Positions 1 to 13,330 of a stretch of DNA of 64,000 nt are shown in pieces; the stretch's first letter is position 1, and each line of letters begins with the position of its first letter. The stretch is taken from the NCBI GenBank assembly GCA_013397845.1, contig VZTG01006027.1, forward strand, positions 1,574,746 to 1,638,745, in the 5' to 3' direction. The notes beneath the pieces are model-generated. The model saw only the letters and a program-made list of their open reading frames with translations, searched no databases and was not told the origin of the DNA. Source of the stretch: Melanocharis versteri (taxonomy: Eukaryota > Chordata > Aves > Passeriformes > Melanocharitidae). Made by a program: the position numbers and the translations under genes.

Positions 1-3000
1 CTTCCTACCCATCTGTTTTACATTCTTAGAGTAACGAGTTTGGATGCTATTTATATCTTTCCTTGGCAATTGTTTTTCAGTTTAGATTACTACAGTAATT
101 CACCTTCAATTTTCCCTTTGCTTTATTGAAGCAATTTATATTAGTGATCCTAATCTGTGCTAATGTAACACTGTTCCATGTGCATGACTGAGTAGAGACT
201 CTACTTTTTCTCTTCATGTGAACTTCTCCCTTCAGTTCATCATTAAGAAACTGAACTTATTAAATTATTTTCAAACAAAGACAAATGGAAACATTGTTAT
301 GCAATTAAATAGAATATACATAATTGTTGTGTAAGTCAGGCAGACGTGCTGTTCTCTTTCACTGTCATTTAGGTACAGATTTTGCATCCTTGCAATTTCT
401 ACTGCCAAAACCTCATTAATCAAATCAGTGCTTCTGTGGAACATAAAGTTTAAAGAGTGCCAGCACATCTGAAATGATCTGACAACTTGTACTGTTTGGT
501 TTCCTAACTGTTTGTATGTATTTTGTTAGTTTGGGAATGTTCATTAAGTTTACCTGCATATGCATACATCCACCTTGCCAGTTTTCTGGGAGATGTGTGC
601 AGCTCCTACCACCCATGAGAGTGCTATGGATTCTGCAGGTTTGCTACAGGACTCCCCCTGTTTCCAGCTACTTTTCTAATTTCTTGTTTAAAAAAAAAAA
701 TTAAAAATCCTGCTTCGTGTGAAGAACTGTAAGAGATGTGACTGAGGCCTCATTCAATTGTTAGTTCAATTGTCTCTCTTAAGGACAAGAGGAAGGCATC
801 ACTTAGGTGTTAAGGATTACTTCTGAGATTCTGGAGATTTTTCACTCACAGCTCTTGACCTTCAGCAAATTGTCATTCTCTCTGTGATTTCTCCAATCTT
901 ACCTGTATTTTTTTGTTCCTTTCTTTTACCTTTGTTAGCCTGTAATGGTAATCTGTCTGTCTGATAGAAGGTCTTACGCCAGTTGCAGGATTAGGTGCTG
1001 GTCTAGTAGTGACTGCATGAAGTATTCTAGTGGTCAGCTTGGTCTATTAAGAGTATTCAGATTATCTGCAGTAATGCAAATTTATCAGGAAAACAGAGTT
1101 CTTAAGATAGGCTACCTTATAATTTTATTCACAAAATATTGTTAGTTAAGCTTTCACTCAGGCTGATTTTCTTCTTCTGTTTGGGCACAGAAAGAATTGG
1201 ACATTTTTCAAGTACGTACTTTCGGTAAGAAATTTCCTAGCTTGACAAAGTATCTGGTAGCTGCTTTTGTTCCGAGTTGAACCGTTGCCAGTGTGATTGC
1301 CGGGGCAGAAGCTGTTGGCCCTGGGCAGTCAGTGCAGCATCATGAACACGGCAGAATGCTGTCAGAGCAGCTCAGGAACATCTGATGGTGCTGCCTGCAC
1401 AGTGCTGCTGGTTATTGTCATCCCAGCGAAACTGGGACAGCGCTCCGCTGTGTTACAGTGGCTCATCTGTGCTGTGCGAGTACAGTAGGATATTGATTGC
1501 AAATTGCAGCTTTCCTTTTTGAATTAAAATTGTGAACAAAGATTCTTCTGAAAACTCCAGCTCGCTTTGGAAAGTCCTCTCTCTTAACTTTATGGTTACA
1601 AGACTGGGTCTGGCTTGCTTGAGAGAGGAATTTCTACCCTGGAGAATATAAACATCTGCAACCAGTTTCCCACAGTCGTCGTGAACTTTACTGGCACTAA
1701 TGTATTACTACAAAAACCAGGATTAATTTTTTTATCCTTCTTTTTCCAAGATTAAATTTCATTATAGAATTTTGGAAGATCACCTTTGCCTCCCATTTAA
1801 ATGAATAAATTTATCTCCTTTCTCTAATACATAAAAGGTGACTTTGGTTACCCCATGAATGCTATCAAGTTCAATTTAGATACCCTTAGTATACTAGAAA
1901 ACAAAATTAGATAATTCATCATCTAAATTAAATGAAACCCCATATTAACATGTAATATAACAAAATTCCTTCCAAAATTTTCATAAAAAGTGATCAAGTG
2001 CTGCATTTTCATTTAATTGGGTGTGATGAATTCTTACACGTATTAGGGTGTAAAATTTTAAATTACATTTTTCTATAAAAGGTGTTCAGTTATAGTTTTA
2101 TTGCTATGTAAGTTCTTGAAACAGTGCTGTTGGTAAAGTCTCACTTATTACATATATATGTGCGCCCATGTGGTACTAGACTGTGTGTACCTTGTTTTTC
2201 CATTCCTAGATGTCTCTTTGTAATGAGAATTATTAGGAACATAGTAGTAGCAGCTGTCAGCAGGCTCTTGATAAGAAGATTATTATGTGTTAACTTTAAA
2301 GAGTTAGGAATGTATAATTCATGGCTACTTGGTAGATTTTGCAAATGTCCCAGTTGTACACAGTTGCTAATTGGAATGACATGATGGAAGACAGATCTTG
2401 GAAATACTGTCATTTAGGTTTGTTGCAATCAGGAAACTGCTATTTTCGTACAACTTCTTTGTTTGATGTTCAGGAGGAAATCCTAGTCCTGTATTAAAAA
2501 CACTAAACTATCTGGGCTTCTTATAAATATTAATTTACCAAATGCACAGAAGTCTGTGACATTTCCTTCAGAAGAAAGGATTAGCTTTAATTTTGCTTGT
2601 ATCATAGCATAGCAGAGTAAATCACTGTACATTGGCTTCTGTAGTTCTGTATTTCATACATTTTCTTTTTATATGTCATGTCTTTATCAAAACAGTAACA
2701 CAGCAGAGGAAATAGGTGCACCTGGTTTGGCAGAGTTAGTTCAGCCGTTGTTTCTTTAATAAATGATTTACTTCACTGGTAGCATGTAATGACTTGAGTG
2801 ACATTTTATAGGCTGTTGTACATTTTCAGTCCTGACATTTTAAAAAGCCACAGTTCTTATCTGTGACATGTCTGTGTACTGATGCATGGGCTCTTTACTG
2901 CTTTTGTAATATTTATATAAAATTTATTGGCAGTAACTGCTATTACCCAGCGCATCTCTTTTGAAAGGTCTGTGTATCTCTCCACGTTGACTGAGCTGTT

Positions 3001-4272
3001 CAGAAGGGGTTTGGAACTTTCTGGGCATTTTGCCACTTCTTCTGTCCGAACTTTGTCTGCATTTGTATCAGCTGCTTTAGTTAGTGGTTGCTCGCTTGAT
3101 GTTAACATGCTGATTTACACTATAATTAAGAATGAGTAGGAGTTTCTAAGGGAACTCAGAGCTCCTAAGTAACACAAAAATAATGCTGTTTTTCATAAAT
3201 TTCTAGAGATAATTGAGTGTAAATATTAAAATATCAAACAGCTTGAAGTCCACCTCTTTGGATGGAAAGCTTTGTAATGAGTGTGCGGGGTGGCTGCTCT
3301 TCATTATGTTTGTATCACATCTTTAAGAGGAGAAACCTCACTTCCCATGACTGTTTCATATGTTTTGATGCAAGTTGTGACAGAGCATATACCCACACAC
3401 TGAGTTGTGTAATGTAGCTACCTCATGTTTGCCATCTGATACCTTACATAAAAGCAGAACTGTGCTGTCAGTCAGAATACCCTACATTTCTTTGTGAAAT
3501 AAAATAGCGGTTTAGCAAATGAAGATGTAAGGTGAAGGAAGAAAATTCCTTCTTTTCACTTCCTTGTCTCTTGGTTAAGTAAATCACAGCAGATGCAAAA
3601 TAAAGTTCAGAGAGCTCTATTCAGCTCTGCCCAAACTTCTGGTGATTTATCTGTGACAGAGCTCTTGCCAAGGAAAACATACAATTGGAGGGTATCAGAT
3701 TCTTGCAATCAATAGAAACAAAACATGGACAGACAAATTAATCTGGGAGTAAGTGATCTCTTTTCCATTGGGGTAGCTGTTGGCAAGTGAAGTTGTGCTG
3801 ACTGCAGTCCACTGCTGTAAGCAACACTAGATTATCACTAGAAGACCATGCATTAATTCCTTGAGGCTCCTTTGAGGTTGTAAGTGTGCAGTGAGGGCTG
3901 GAGCTGTGAGTGTGCAGGTAATTTTTCTGCTACCAAATAAATTACATCATCCAAATTCCTTATTAGTTATTTTAATGTCAGAAATGCCAGAGAGAAGGTC
4001 GTTTGAGTGACAGAGAGAGCCAAAGATAAAGGCTTTCCATTCATGCCCTGGGCAGAATTTTGCAGCGTGGGCTTATAGTAGTATTGCAGCAGAATTGAAA
4101 AGCAGTCTGCTTGTCCATCCACACCATGTCTTCGTCTCGTTTATTTTGGTCTACACTGCTTGCTTGCCTCACACTTGGCAGTGTTAATGTCACCGGTTTC
4201 TGTGCAGAGGTGAGGGATCCGCTCCGTGCCCCGGAACGTGTTCCAGCCGTGGTTTGTGTGACACTGGCTCCC

Positions 4273-4324
4273 TGTCACTGACACCCAGACTGGCACCGTG
4301 TCACTGACACCCAGACTGGCACGG
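4273..4324. repeat. Two-copy 26-bp tandem duplication
   Basis: A 26-bp unit beginning TGTCACTGACACCCAGACTG occurs at 4273-4298 and again at 4299-4324, with one visible difference near the end. It lies in a locally GC-rich patch and is probably a recent slippage duplication, possibly variable in copy number between individuals. Confidence 0.85.
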
Positions 4325-6527
4325 TGTGAGCCAAGGGCCAGGCAGTCCAGGGCAGTTGCCCAGGCTGTGCCTGGCTGAAGGCTGCTCCTCACACTGACTG
4401 GAAGCAAGGGTTTTCAAGAGTTTGGGTGCATGCTCAGAAGCCTTTTGAGTAAGGGACCAAGAAGGTGTGAGGAGTGGATTACCAGCACAGTCCAGGCATA
4501 GCTGATGATACAAAATAAGACATTAAGAAAAAGGAATGGTAGAACAGGTTGCTACAGTACTTCCCATCATGCTGTTTCTGTAAAAGTACTCATCTCTTGG
4601 CAGTGCACACATTTGCAGTGGTGCAGAATCAAAATTTGTCCCTAAGTCTTCCTGTAGTCCAGTAAGCTGCTTACATTGTCACTATGTCAGAAAAGCTTTA
4701 ATAACTAATTATGTTCACTGGAGTAGGACAAGAGTAAAGTGTGGTTGGGATGCAATTGTGGAACTCGCTGACTGGCAAGAAATGCTTTGCTGATAGATGC
4801 TTTACTTTCCCAGACATTTTTGCAGTGTCAGTGCCTTGATGTTCTGTTAAGTTCTTTGTTCTGAAAATATTTATCTTAATTAGTTACTATAGCTAGAGAC
4901 TAATTGTCTGATTTCTTTTTTTTTCAGTCATTTGTTGGCGAGCAAACATAAAACTGCTCAGTCTTTAACAGTGTGACTGGGGTAATTAGTTACAAGTGAG
5001 AGATAACAAGCAATCTGAAAAGGCATTACAGGTTTTTCTCCATCTTTCCCATTTGAGAGCTGTAAGATACTTGATTAAAATCAGCCATAAAAGTATATCA
5101 CTGCAATGAAGCAGCATTTTTGTAATGCAACACAGGTGTTTTATTAAATGTAATGCTGTCCAAGCTGGTGAGTTTTCCCCCTCTCCCCTGCACCACAGGT
5201 GGTGTTATCAAATGGGCAGCAACCAAGGGCTGAAAGGGGGACTTTGCAGGATAGCCATGAGCCTCAGCAAGCTGCAGGCTTCCCAGGATTTGGGGCTGAA
5301 ACTCTGAGCTGGCATCAGCTGATAGAAACCAGCAGTCGGCTTCCCGCTGGCAGTTGGACTGCGCCCATGTGAGCGCGGCGTTATCTGATCCAGGTGTTTG
5401 CCATAACACACACAGCACACTCGGGACTGGCACTGGTTTGACAAACACCCTGCCCAAAGAGTAAAATGAAACACGTAGATTCGTGTTGGAAAGACAAGGA
5501 GTTTTTTCTTGGTAATCAACACTGAATTTCAGGCTATACTGGTGTGATTATCACCAGAAGACCACCCGTAATAGTGTGGGTGTATATAAGAGCTCTGATA
5601 CTTTATATATGTATTTTTGAGATCTTGTGAAGTAGGCAAATGCACTTTATTACCAGGTTACATGATAAAAAAAGATTCAATAGCCCACAGCTGTACATGA
5701 ATGCTATAGTGGGACTAGGTCTTACCCAGGACATCCCAAGCCTTGGGCAGCTTGTCTTCTTGACTCTGAGTCAAAAACAATGAAAATACAGGTGAAAAAG
5801 GAGGAAACAAATATCAAGGCAAGTATTTTTTCCAGTAGTTTTTGTCTATTCCAGGTGTCACTAAATGTAAATCATTATTAATTTCTGGCTTAAAAAATGG
5901 AGAATATTTTAGTACAATAAATTAACTTAGCTTACTTAGATGAGATAGTCATACTCTTTTTATGAGACAAAAGCTAAAAGAAATTAAGCTTCAAAGAAAC
6001 TCTCTTCTTACATCAGAGATGTAGAATTTTCTTCTAGCACCTCTGTGGTTACAGTGAGTCTGCAGGATTGAAGTGCTTTTCTTTACTTACCACCTACATG
6101 TTTATTTGGCTGCTTTGTGCCATCCAGGCAAAGGAGGAGCAATGAGGAAGGGTCTAGAGATGGAGCCATGTGTCACTGGAAGGGCAGTGGCATGTCTGGT
6201 TTTTGGGTAACCTTTACCCGAGTGAAACCCAGCAAGGGTGAGCTGCAAGAATCAACTGCTTGAAATGTTCTTGCTCTTAGAAAGGGAGCAGGAGAGTGGG
6301 AAGCCAAGACAAAGGATCCTACAGGTTAACTTCGGGAAATTGCTGGGATAAGAAATGCTGTAATGGGAATGCTGCATGAAGCTCTAACGAAAAATGAGAT
6401 GTTGAAAAACATTGAGTTCTTTCTGGTGGATTTCCTGCCCTAATTTATCTTTATTTCCTGCTGTTAGAAGAAAAAATGTCAAACAGGACGAGGTGTATCT
6501 GTGGAGCCACAGTTGACATTTTTAGAG

Positions 6528-6540
6528 CCACTAGATGGCA
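6528..6540 (+). promoter_or_regulatory. Predicted CTCF-binding core
   Basis: The 13-mer CCACTAGATGGCA matches every position of the vertebrate CTCF core consensus CCASYAGRKGGCR. It was the only full match I noticed by eye in the window. Occupancy is inference; motif matches of this length are only sometimes bound. Confidence 0.45.
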
Positions 6541-9490
6541 TTTAGACCTGGGTGACTGAAAATGCTGTGGTGTTTGCTTATGAGGGAAACATTTTTTGCT
6601 TTTAAATCAAGGACTTATTGGGGGATTAAATATATAGTATATTAAATTTTAACTTTAGGAATGTATGATGCATGCACATATGATATGAGTGGCACTGGGA
6701 CAGAAATCAGGAGGATCTTTTGATAGAGTTTACTTTCAATACTCCAGTTCTGTGGGATTTTCTTGGGATTTCAGGTGATGGTGGAATAGATGCCAGAGCT
6801 AATGCTTTTTTCTAAACCAGCATGACTTGGGAAAGGGAGCCAAGGAGAGATACAACTAAAAGACTTCCACAGTATTATGTAAATGTTATCAGTTATTCAA
6901 AAATAATCCCCTCTTCCTACTTCCCCCAGATGGAATAAAAATCTTTGTTATTTTCTATGTTTCTCTTACAGAGTTATTATCGAACCAAGGGAGAATTTCC
7001 ATCTTAAAAGCCACTGCAAGAAAGAAAGATTATAAAAGGTACTGTGTTTCTGCAGCTGAGTCTCTTGAGTGACTTGTTACTATTTCATTATGTGTGTTCT
7101 TCAATCACTGTCCTTTTATTAAATTGTCTTTACACCTCTCAGAAATTCCTTCGTTTGCATGCGATTGAAGGCCAGCTAAAATTTGTTTAACATAGTGGTA
7201 GAATGGTTGAGGAGGAGAAAGAAGGGAATACCCCCATGATACCTGTTAAAACTGGAACTAGGACAGGGCTCTCTGCCATGGTTCGTTGTGTCCAGAGCCG
7301 CGGCAGTGGCAGGGGTAAAACGCAAGTGCAGCTCAGGAAAACAGGGATGACAGTTTTCTCTCTTGTGCCTTCTCTGATCCATCTCTCCCTTTTGCTATTA
7401 CCATGGAAATGCTGCTTTAGCTTCATTCTACCCCTGACAGAGCAGGGGATGTCCCTCAACTGGGGGACTTCTTCCTGCAGGCAGTGAGGGTCAGACTCTT
7501 AGGATGTCTCTTCCTCTCTCCATTCCCTCCCTGCCAGCTCTCTCTCAGCCTCTCTGGAATCAAAAGGCCAATCCTCTGGTCACTTAGAGGATGACCATAA
7601 GCATTTTCAGCTGCTCTGAATTCACCTCAATACTTTGGTGTGTCTGTTTTAAATCTGGGGACTTGAAATGAATAATGGGATTAAATATTAAAGTACTCTT
7701 GTTTATTTTCCTGGAATATTGCTCCCTTCTGTATACTGCTTTATTTTTCTCAGTGTAGGTGGATTACAGTTTTAGCCAAGCATTCCTCGAAAATAATAAC
7801 ACATATCATGTTACTGATTTTTATAAAGTTCTTTCCATTTTCATTTGATTGTTTTTGATTAAACATATTTCCTTTTGTATATGTCAAACCAAAAGGTTTT
7901 ATTGAAAACAAATAGCCCATTTAAAGTTTCAAAGCTGTTTGTGGGAAAGATTCTCAGCAGAATTTACATTGTATTTACTGTCCGAATTGTTTGAGACTTA
8001 CCTCTGTTACTTTCATAGTCTTAATGAAATTAGTTAGAAGTGTTAATTATAGCTGAAATGTATTCCTATTTATACAGTGCAGGATTTTATTTTTAATATA
8101 ATAGAGGGAATTTGCTTTAAACATTTGAAGTGGTTAGAAAGTTAAAGCAAAATTGTTATTTTTCCCACTCAGCAGTTATCAGCAGGATGGTTATTAAAAA
8201 GGGATGTTCGAATAGAAAGTTGTTTCTTGGAGCAGATCTTCAGTGATTTGGAAGAAATATTTCTGCTTCCAAATAATTGTAATTAGGCACTAGTGGTAAG
8301 TTTGTTCCTGGAAATAGAAAATATTCTTGATGGGGGATATAAACTACAAAAAGCATTAAGATTTAGTCAAAGATAAAAATGTAGGATAGGCTTGGAAGGG
8401 GTGAGATCAGAGTCTGACTACAGCTATCTGGAAGAAATTTATTTCTCCAAAAGACAATTGATACTGACCCCCTAAATCCAATATTTTCCCCAGTTCCTGC
8501 TGATTTTCAGATCAGAGTCAACCTCAGCACAGAAGATGTCATTTAAATGTGGTAGTTGACCAGTGGGAATGGAGGTTTATGGACAGGTCAGATTCAGAAC
8601 AGGTTTTCCATGCAGGGAAGGAGGGATGGGGAGAAGGGGGGATCCCTGGAGGTCTGGTATGGTGTTGGTGTGTTGCCAGCCCGAGGTTGTGGTGAGCTGT
8701 GCCCGGCTGTCACCACCTGCAGAGCAGCCTGGACACCGCGTCCCTGCGCTCTGCTGGCAGCCCAAATGCTTACATTTTCATAGAGCCACCAACCAGTGAA
8801 TAAAAAGCTCTTGTGATAAAGATATAAATCTTAGTCATGAAGATTGATACTTGCAGTTTTGGTCAGTGTATGGCTGGAACACTTGGCAGTGGAAGCACAG
8901 CACCGCGTTTCTGTTGCGTGCGAGGGAAGATCTAAACGAGTAAAGGGCGCTTGAGTCTGGACTAATCAATGGGGTTACTATGGCATCTTGATTTACCCAG
9001 GGATATGAACCAGGCATGTCCTGAATATTATTCTCTCAGGGCTCCTTTGGCTGTCAGCTTAACCCCACAGAAGCCAATATGCTTGGCTAATAGAATAGGA
9101 AATGCTTCTCAGGGATAAGGATTTCTGCCTTGGAAATCCAGCAACACCTTGCACCTGGAAACTGGGGAGTTGAGCTGGCAGTTCTTGTGGCAATGTGTCT
9201 GCCCCTCAACCAGGCACCACCCTGGAGCAGCATCTTTTTGCAGTGCCCAACAAAGACTGTTCTGTTGAGAGATGTTACATGCTCAAATCCATCATATGGA
9301 ATGATGACTTTCTCCAAGACTTTCATTAAAATGTATCTGTTTTTCCTGTCTTTATGTTTATGCATGAACTGAATGATTATTCAAGACAGCAGATGAGTTA
9401 AATACTTTTATTTTGCTCAGAAATTATTTATTAGTTCTCAAATGCATGTTTGCCTTGTAATACTAAAAAGCCGTGGTGTTAATCAGCACA

Positions 9491-9554
9491 AACTTGGATT
9501 GCATCCTAAACTTACAAGGGTAAAATGAACTTGGATTGCATTTTAAATTTACAG
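9491..9554. repeat. Imperfect two-copy repeat, 37-bp period
   Basis: The segment starting AACTTGGATTGCATCCTAAA at 9491 is repeated from 9528 with several C-to-T type differences. The two arms are 27-28 bp each, separated by about 9 bp. It looks like an old local duplication. Confidence 0.7.
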
Positions 9555-10597
9555 ATGCTGAAACAGTGAAGGGTGTGCTCTGCACATGCCATTGCAGAAA
9601 GCAGATCAATAGTTTTGGTCTAAACAGAGTAGATTTACTTAGTGACTCAGGCTTCCAAATGTAGCTTGTTGAAAAAAAATCCTGGATTTAGAATGACACA
9701 GATGTTACTGGAGAGAATTAAAGCTAGTAGGCCTTATTCTGTTTCTTCTGTCTTTGTATTGCTTTAATCTCTTCATAGATACTGTTCCTGGTTTAAAGCA
9801 ACATAAGGTGGAAATCTGATTGTTTTTAATGAGAGAGGTTGAAATTTGGGAGAGTAATGCGGTAAAATTGGTTGGTAAGCAGCTAATGAAATTAATTTGA
9901 TTTAGTAGCTTCAAGAATTAAACACAAACATTGACATTTTTATTATACTGATGTTTTCAGTTGCCTGGTAGAGCAGTGGAACAGCCACACAATCCACTAG
10001 ATGTGGCTGCGAGAGGTAAACAAGACCCATGTTCTGGAAAAGAGCTGAAAGGTTTTGGTTTTGGTTTTGTTTTCTCCTGAAAGCAGGCGAAAACCAAGGG
10101 GGAGAGGCTTGGTCAGGACACTTCAGACCTGTGATTTCTTTTCCTAGCAGCGCCACTTTATTTATTGGTATAAAATGCTATGGGAGATACTAGGTATTTG
10201 ATTCAGATGCGTTAAAGAATCTGTTTCTATTTGATGCACTTATTTGCATTAATCTTAGAAGTAGTAATTGGAAATGCCCTCATAAACCCTGAGACTGGAG
10301 CCCTAGAATTAAAAAGCATTTGTTATTACCCAGGAATGTAGCTGTGCAGTTTTATTGGCCTTCCTTCTACTGTAATCTGTGGATCTCATTTAGCTGCATG
10401 CAGCCCTGTTCTTCTGAAACATAAAAGGAAGGAAATCTCTCAATAGCCTGAAATCAAATTATCTCTCTGTGTTAATCTACATGTAAAACATCCAAGCCCA
10501 CTTCTTTAAAGGGAAATGGTTTTACTGATAAGCAGAGCTAGACTGTGTTCTTTGGATACTAGAATTAAGTGGATTTTTTTTTTTTGTCTGCAGAGTG

Positions 10598-10607
10598 CTA
10601 TTTATAG
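10598..10607. promoter_or_regulatory. Predicted MEF2-binding element
   Basis: CTATTTATAG is a full match to the MEF2 consensus YTAWWWWTAR. The flanks TG and CA extend it to a near-symmetric 14-mer. It sits 6 bp after a T12 tract followed by GTCTGCAG, which would itself make a good splice acceptor. No promoter-like context is visible nearby, so function is a guess. Confidence 0.35.
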
Positions 10608-13309
10608 CATCAATTAACTCCTCATGGTTGGAATAAGTCATTTGACACATCTGTTGCTAAGCTTAAACACTAACTGTTCTGTAGGGTCACAGTTGGATTT
10701 TTTCCTCTCAAAATGTATAGTGAAAGGACAATTTTCTACCTAATGGCTCTTAGTTTGAATATGCTGCCTAAACATGCTGCCTGATGCCTTCCGGGGGCAT
10801 TTGGAACGGGTGAAGCTGTTGGGCTGCCTGGCTGCAGAGCTGACCTCAGCTTTGCTGCTTGCCATTTTGTTATTTATCTGCTTGGTGATAGCACAGTAGT
10901 ATCTTTTATGAAAGAGTTATTATGAGCTTTCGCAGGATTTTCCAAGCTTGCTGTAATATTTCAGTTACTCTGTTTCACCCGAGACGAACTGCCCTGGCTT
11001 TGGGAGCTGCTGCCGGCCCACTGACTCTTGTTTCTGTGTTTTGTAGAGATTTAATGCTCAAAAATACAGGGCTGTTCTCAGCTGTGGTTCCCCTCCCAGA
11101 GCCAGTTTCAGTCACTTTCCTGGCAGTAGCCTTTCTCTTAAAATGGAAGCCCTTTTACCAAAACCAGCACCTAAGAGCCAAGAAAAATGAGGATTCTTGT
11201 ATATTGTTTAGTGAAATCTTGTATGTGTTCTGTGGAAGTAACTGTATGGGGTTATAACAGTGTGTTTATGTGTTCGGCTTATTTGCAGCCAACTTGGATT
11301 GTAGATTAATGAAGCCAAGCTTTAAAATACGTGGGAAAGAAGGACAGGCTGGAGTTACGAACTGTGCTGCTTTTGATCTTTATATTTTTCTCATTGATAT
11401 AGCCCTGTTCTGAGAACAGATGTATTGATTTTGGGTGGCTCTGCTTGCAAGGGAAGCTCTACAGTGAGGAAGTCCTTTCTGTTGAAAATGTTACAGCCTC
11501 CGTGGTTAATTGAAGGCCTGATGCTGTTCAGCAGTCACAGAGGCTGTTGGAGGGTTTTCCTTTGCTGCTTTGAGAACACTATTCCAGTGACATGGTTGTG
11601 GTGGGACGGTCTGTTGTCTGTCTCTGCTCGCAGGGATCAGCGGCTGAAGGGTCTGGTGCTGTGGGTTAGGATCACATTGGGGTCAGAGGAAGTGAGGGAC
11701 ATGGAGCTGCTGCTAAAGGCAGCTGTGAGAATACTTGGAAGCCTGGATATCCACGACTCAGAAAGGGACCACAGAGTGCAATCCATTTTTAAGCAGAGCT
11801 CCTTATTGATTTCAGTGGGGGAGACCTTTGAAAAATCAATGGCACGCAGCAGCTTTAGTATGCAAGGACATGTGTTCTGGGGTGTTAAAGTGATCGGCCT
11901 ATGAACTAATCAAGCTGGTAGCAATCATGTTTGGCAAGTTCCAAGGCAGAAGAAAAGGTGTCAGAGGCTTGAGATGCAGCAAATTTACTATTCATATTCC
12001 AAGAGAGATTGCAAAGTATGATCTTGTTCATTCTAGCTTTGACTTTCAAGTTGCATTTTCTTTCTATAGAAAAACAAAAACTATAAAGGGAAATATAAAA
12101 GCTTCTGGCCATACATAAATGTTGGCCTGATTATTATAAGATACAGTGTTAAACAAATAGAATTGCTGAAATAATCAAAATCTGAATTTTTCCAAGAGAA
12201 GTTATCTCTGCCTTGTTCCATCTTTTGGTATTTACAAGATTTTTTCACAAACCGTTCCACGTAGACACTCATTTGGAAATATTTGGGGAGTGTTTGTTTA
12301 CACAGAGAATTTGCAGTGCACAGTGTGAATTTATAGACTATCACATACCCCATTAAACCTTAGTGTGGACACTTAGTAGGTGTGAAGTAATATGCTGCCA
12401 TTTTGCTGTGTTGTTTTATGCTTAATTAACACAAACACTGATCTCTGAAGGAAGTGTGGCATAATGAGTGCTCTGATGGAGGAGTTCTGCTTACTCAGTG
12501 TAGACAAGTCCTTAGGCCTCAGAGAGCAAGAGCTCTGCTTCAGAAAGGTGCTCTTTGCTGTTCTAGTCTATAAATGACAAATTTTAGGAAGAAATAGATT
12601 TTTTTTTTTACATCAGTAAAAGTAACCATAGGCTAAAGCATTTACTTTAAAAATTACCCTTGTAAAAATATTTCAATTGGAACTTTAGAGCATTAAACTG
12701 AATTATTTATGCTATTATATATATGCAGTTATGAGAAAGATGTTCTGTATTTCCATAATTTATTTTCCTTTCCATTTGGAAGTACAGTATAGCAGTTGAA
12801 ATTTACCTTCCTGGGGAAAGAGAGCTACAGTATAATTAAAGCTATGTAGACACACTGTATCAGCAAGCCCTGAAAGCACTGCATGAAATTTTGGAAGGAA
12901 AACCTGAGAAACTCTAGTAGCAAAGTGCTGAAGTGAGGAATCTTTATCAAAGGGAAGCTGTAGAAAGAAGGCTGGTGTCATTTAAACATGCAATGATTAA
13001 TATATAGAGATTGAATTGGATATAAGAAAATGCTTTATTCTTTTTTTGCTGAGAACTGTATCTTTTCTGAGGTACTACAATATGATTTCAGTGCTTTTAA
13101 CTAAAAGGTTAATTAATTTATTTCTTTTAAAATGGACTGGGAATCATTTTGGTAAGATTGGAGATGCTGTGGTGCTACTGACCAGAGCCAGTTCTCTAGT
13201 AAGTTAAGTGTTGGAACCATATTGCCTTTACAAGCATGTGTTTAGGTGCTTTTGTAGATGTTGCTAAGCCCAGTTTATAGTATGATATTCTGCAAATTTA
13301 TTTACAGAA

Positions 13310-13330
13310 TTTATTTATTTATTTATTTAT
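13310..13330. repeat. (TTTA)n microsatellite
   Basis: There are about five uninterrupted TTTA units. The stretch is flanked on both sides by related TTTACAGAAT and TATACAGAAT sequence, which suggests local duplication before expansion. Confidence 0.9.

Noticed and set aside
10050..10070. GGTTTT triplicate resembling a telomere-like repeat
   Set aside because: Three units only, and not the vertebrate TTAGGG unit. This is simple low complexity.
11425..11904. 159-codon plus-strand open frame
   Set aside because: It is the longest ATG-type frame in the upstream region, but has no motif, no regulatory context and no exon boundaries. Chance is likely.
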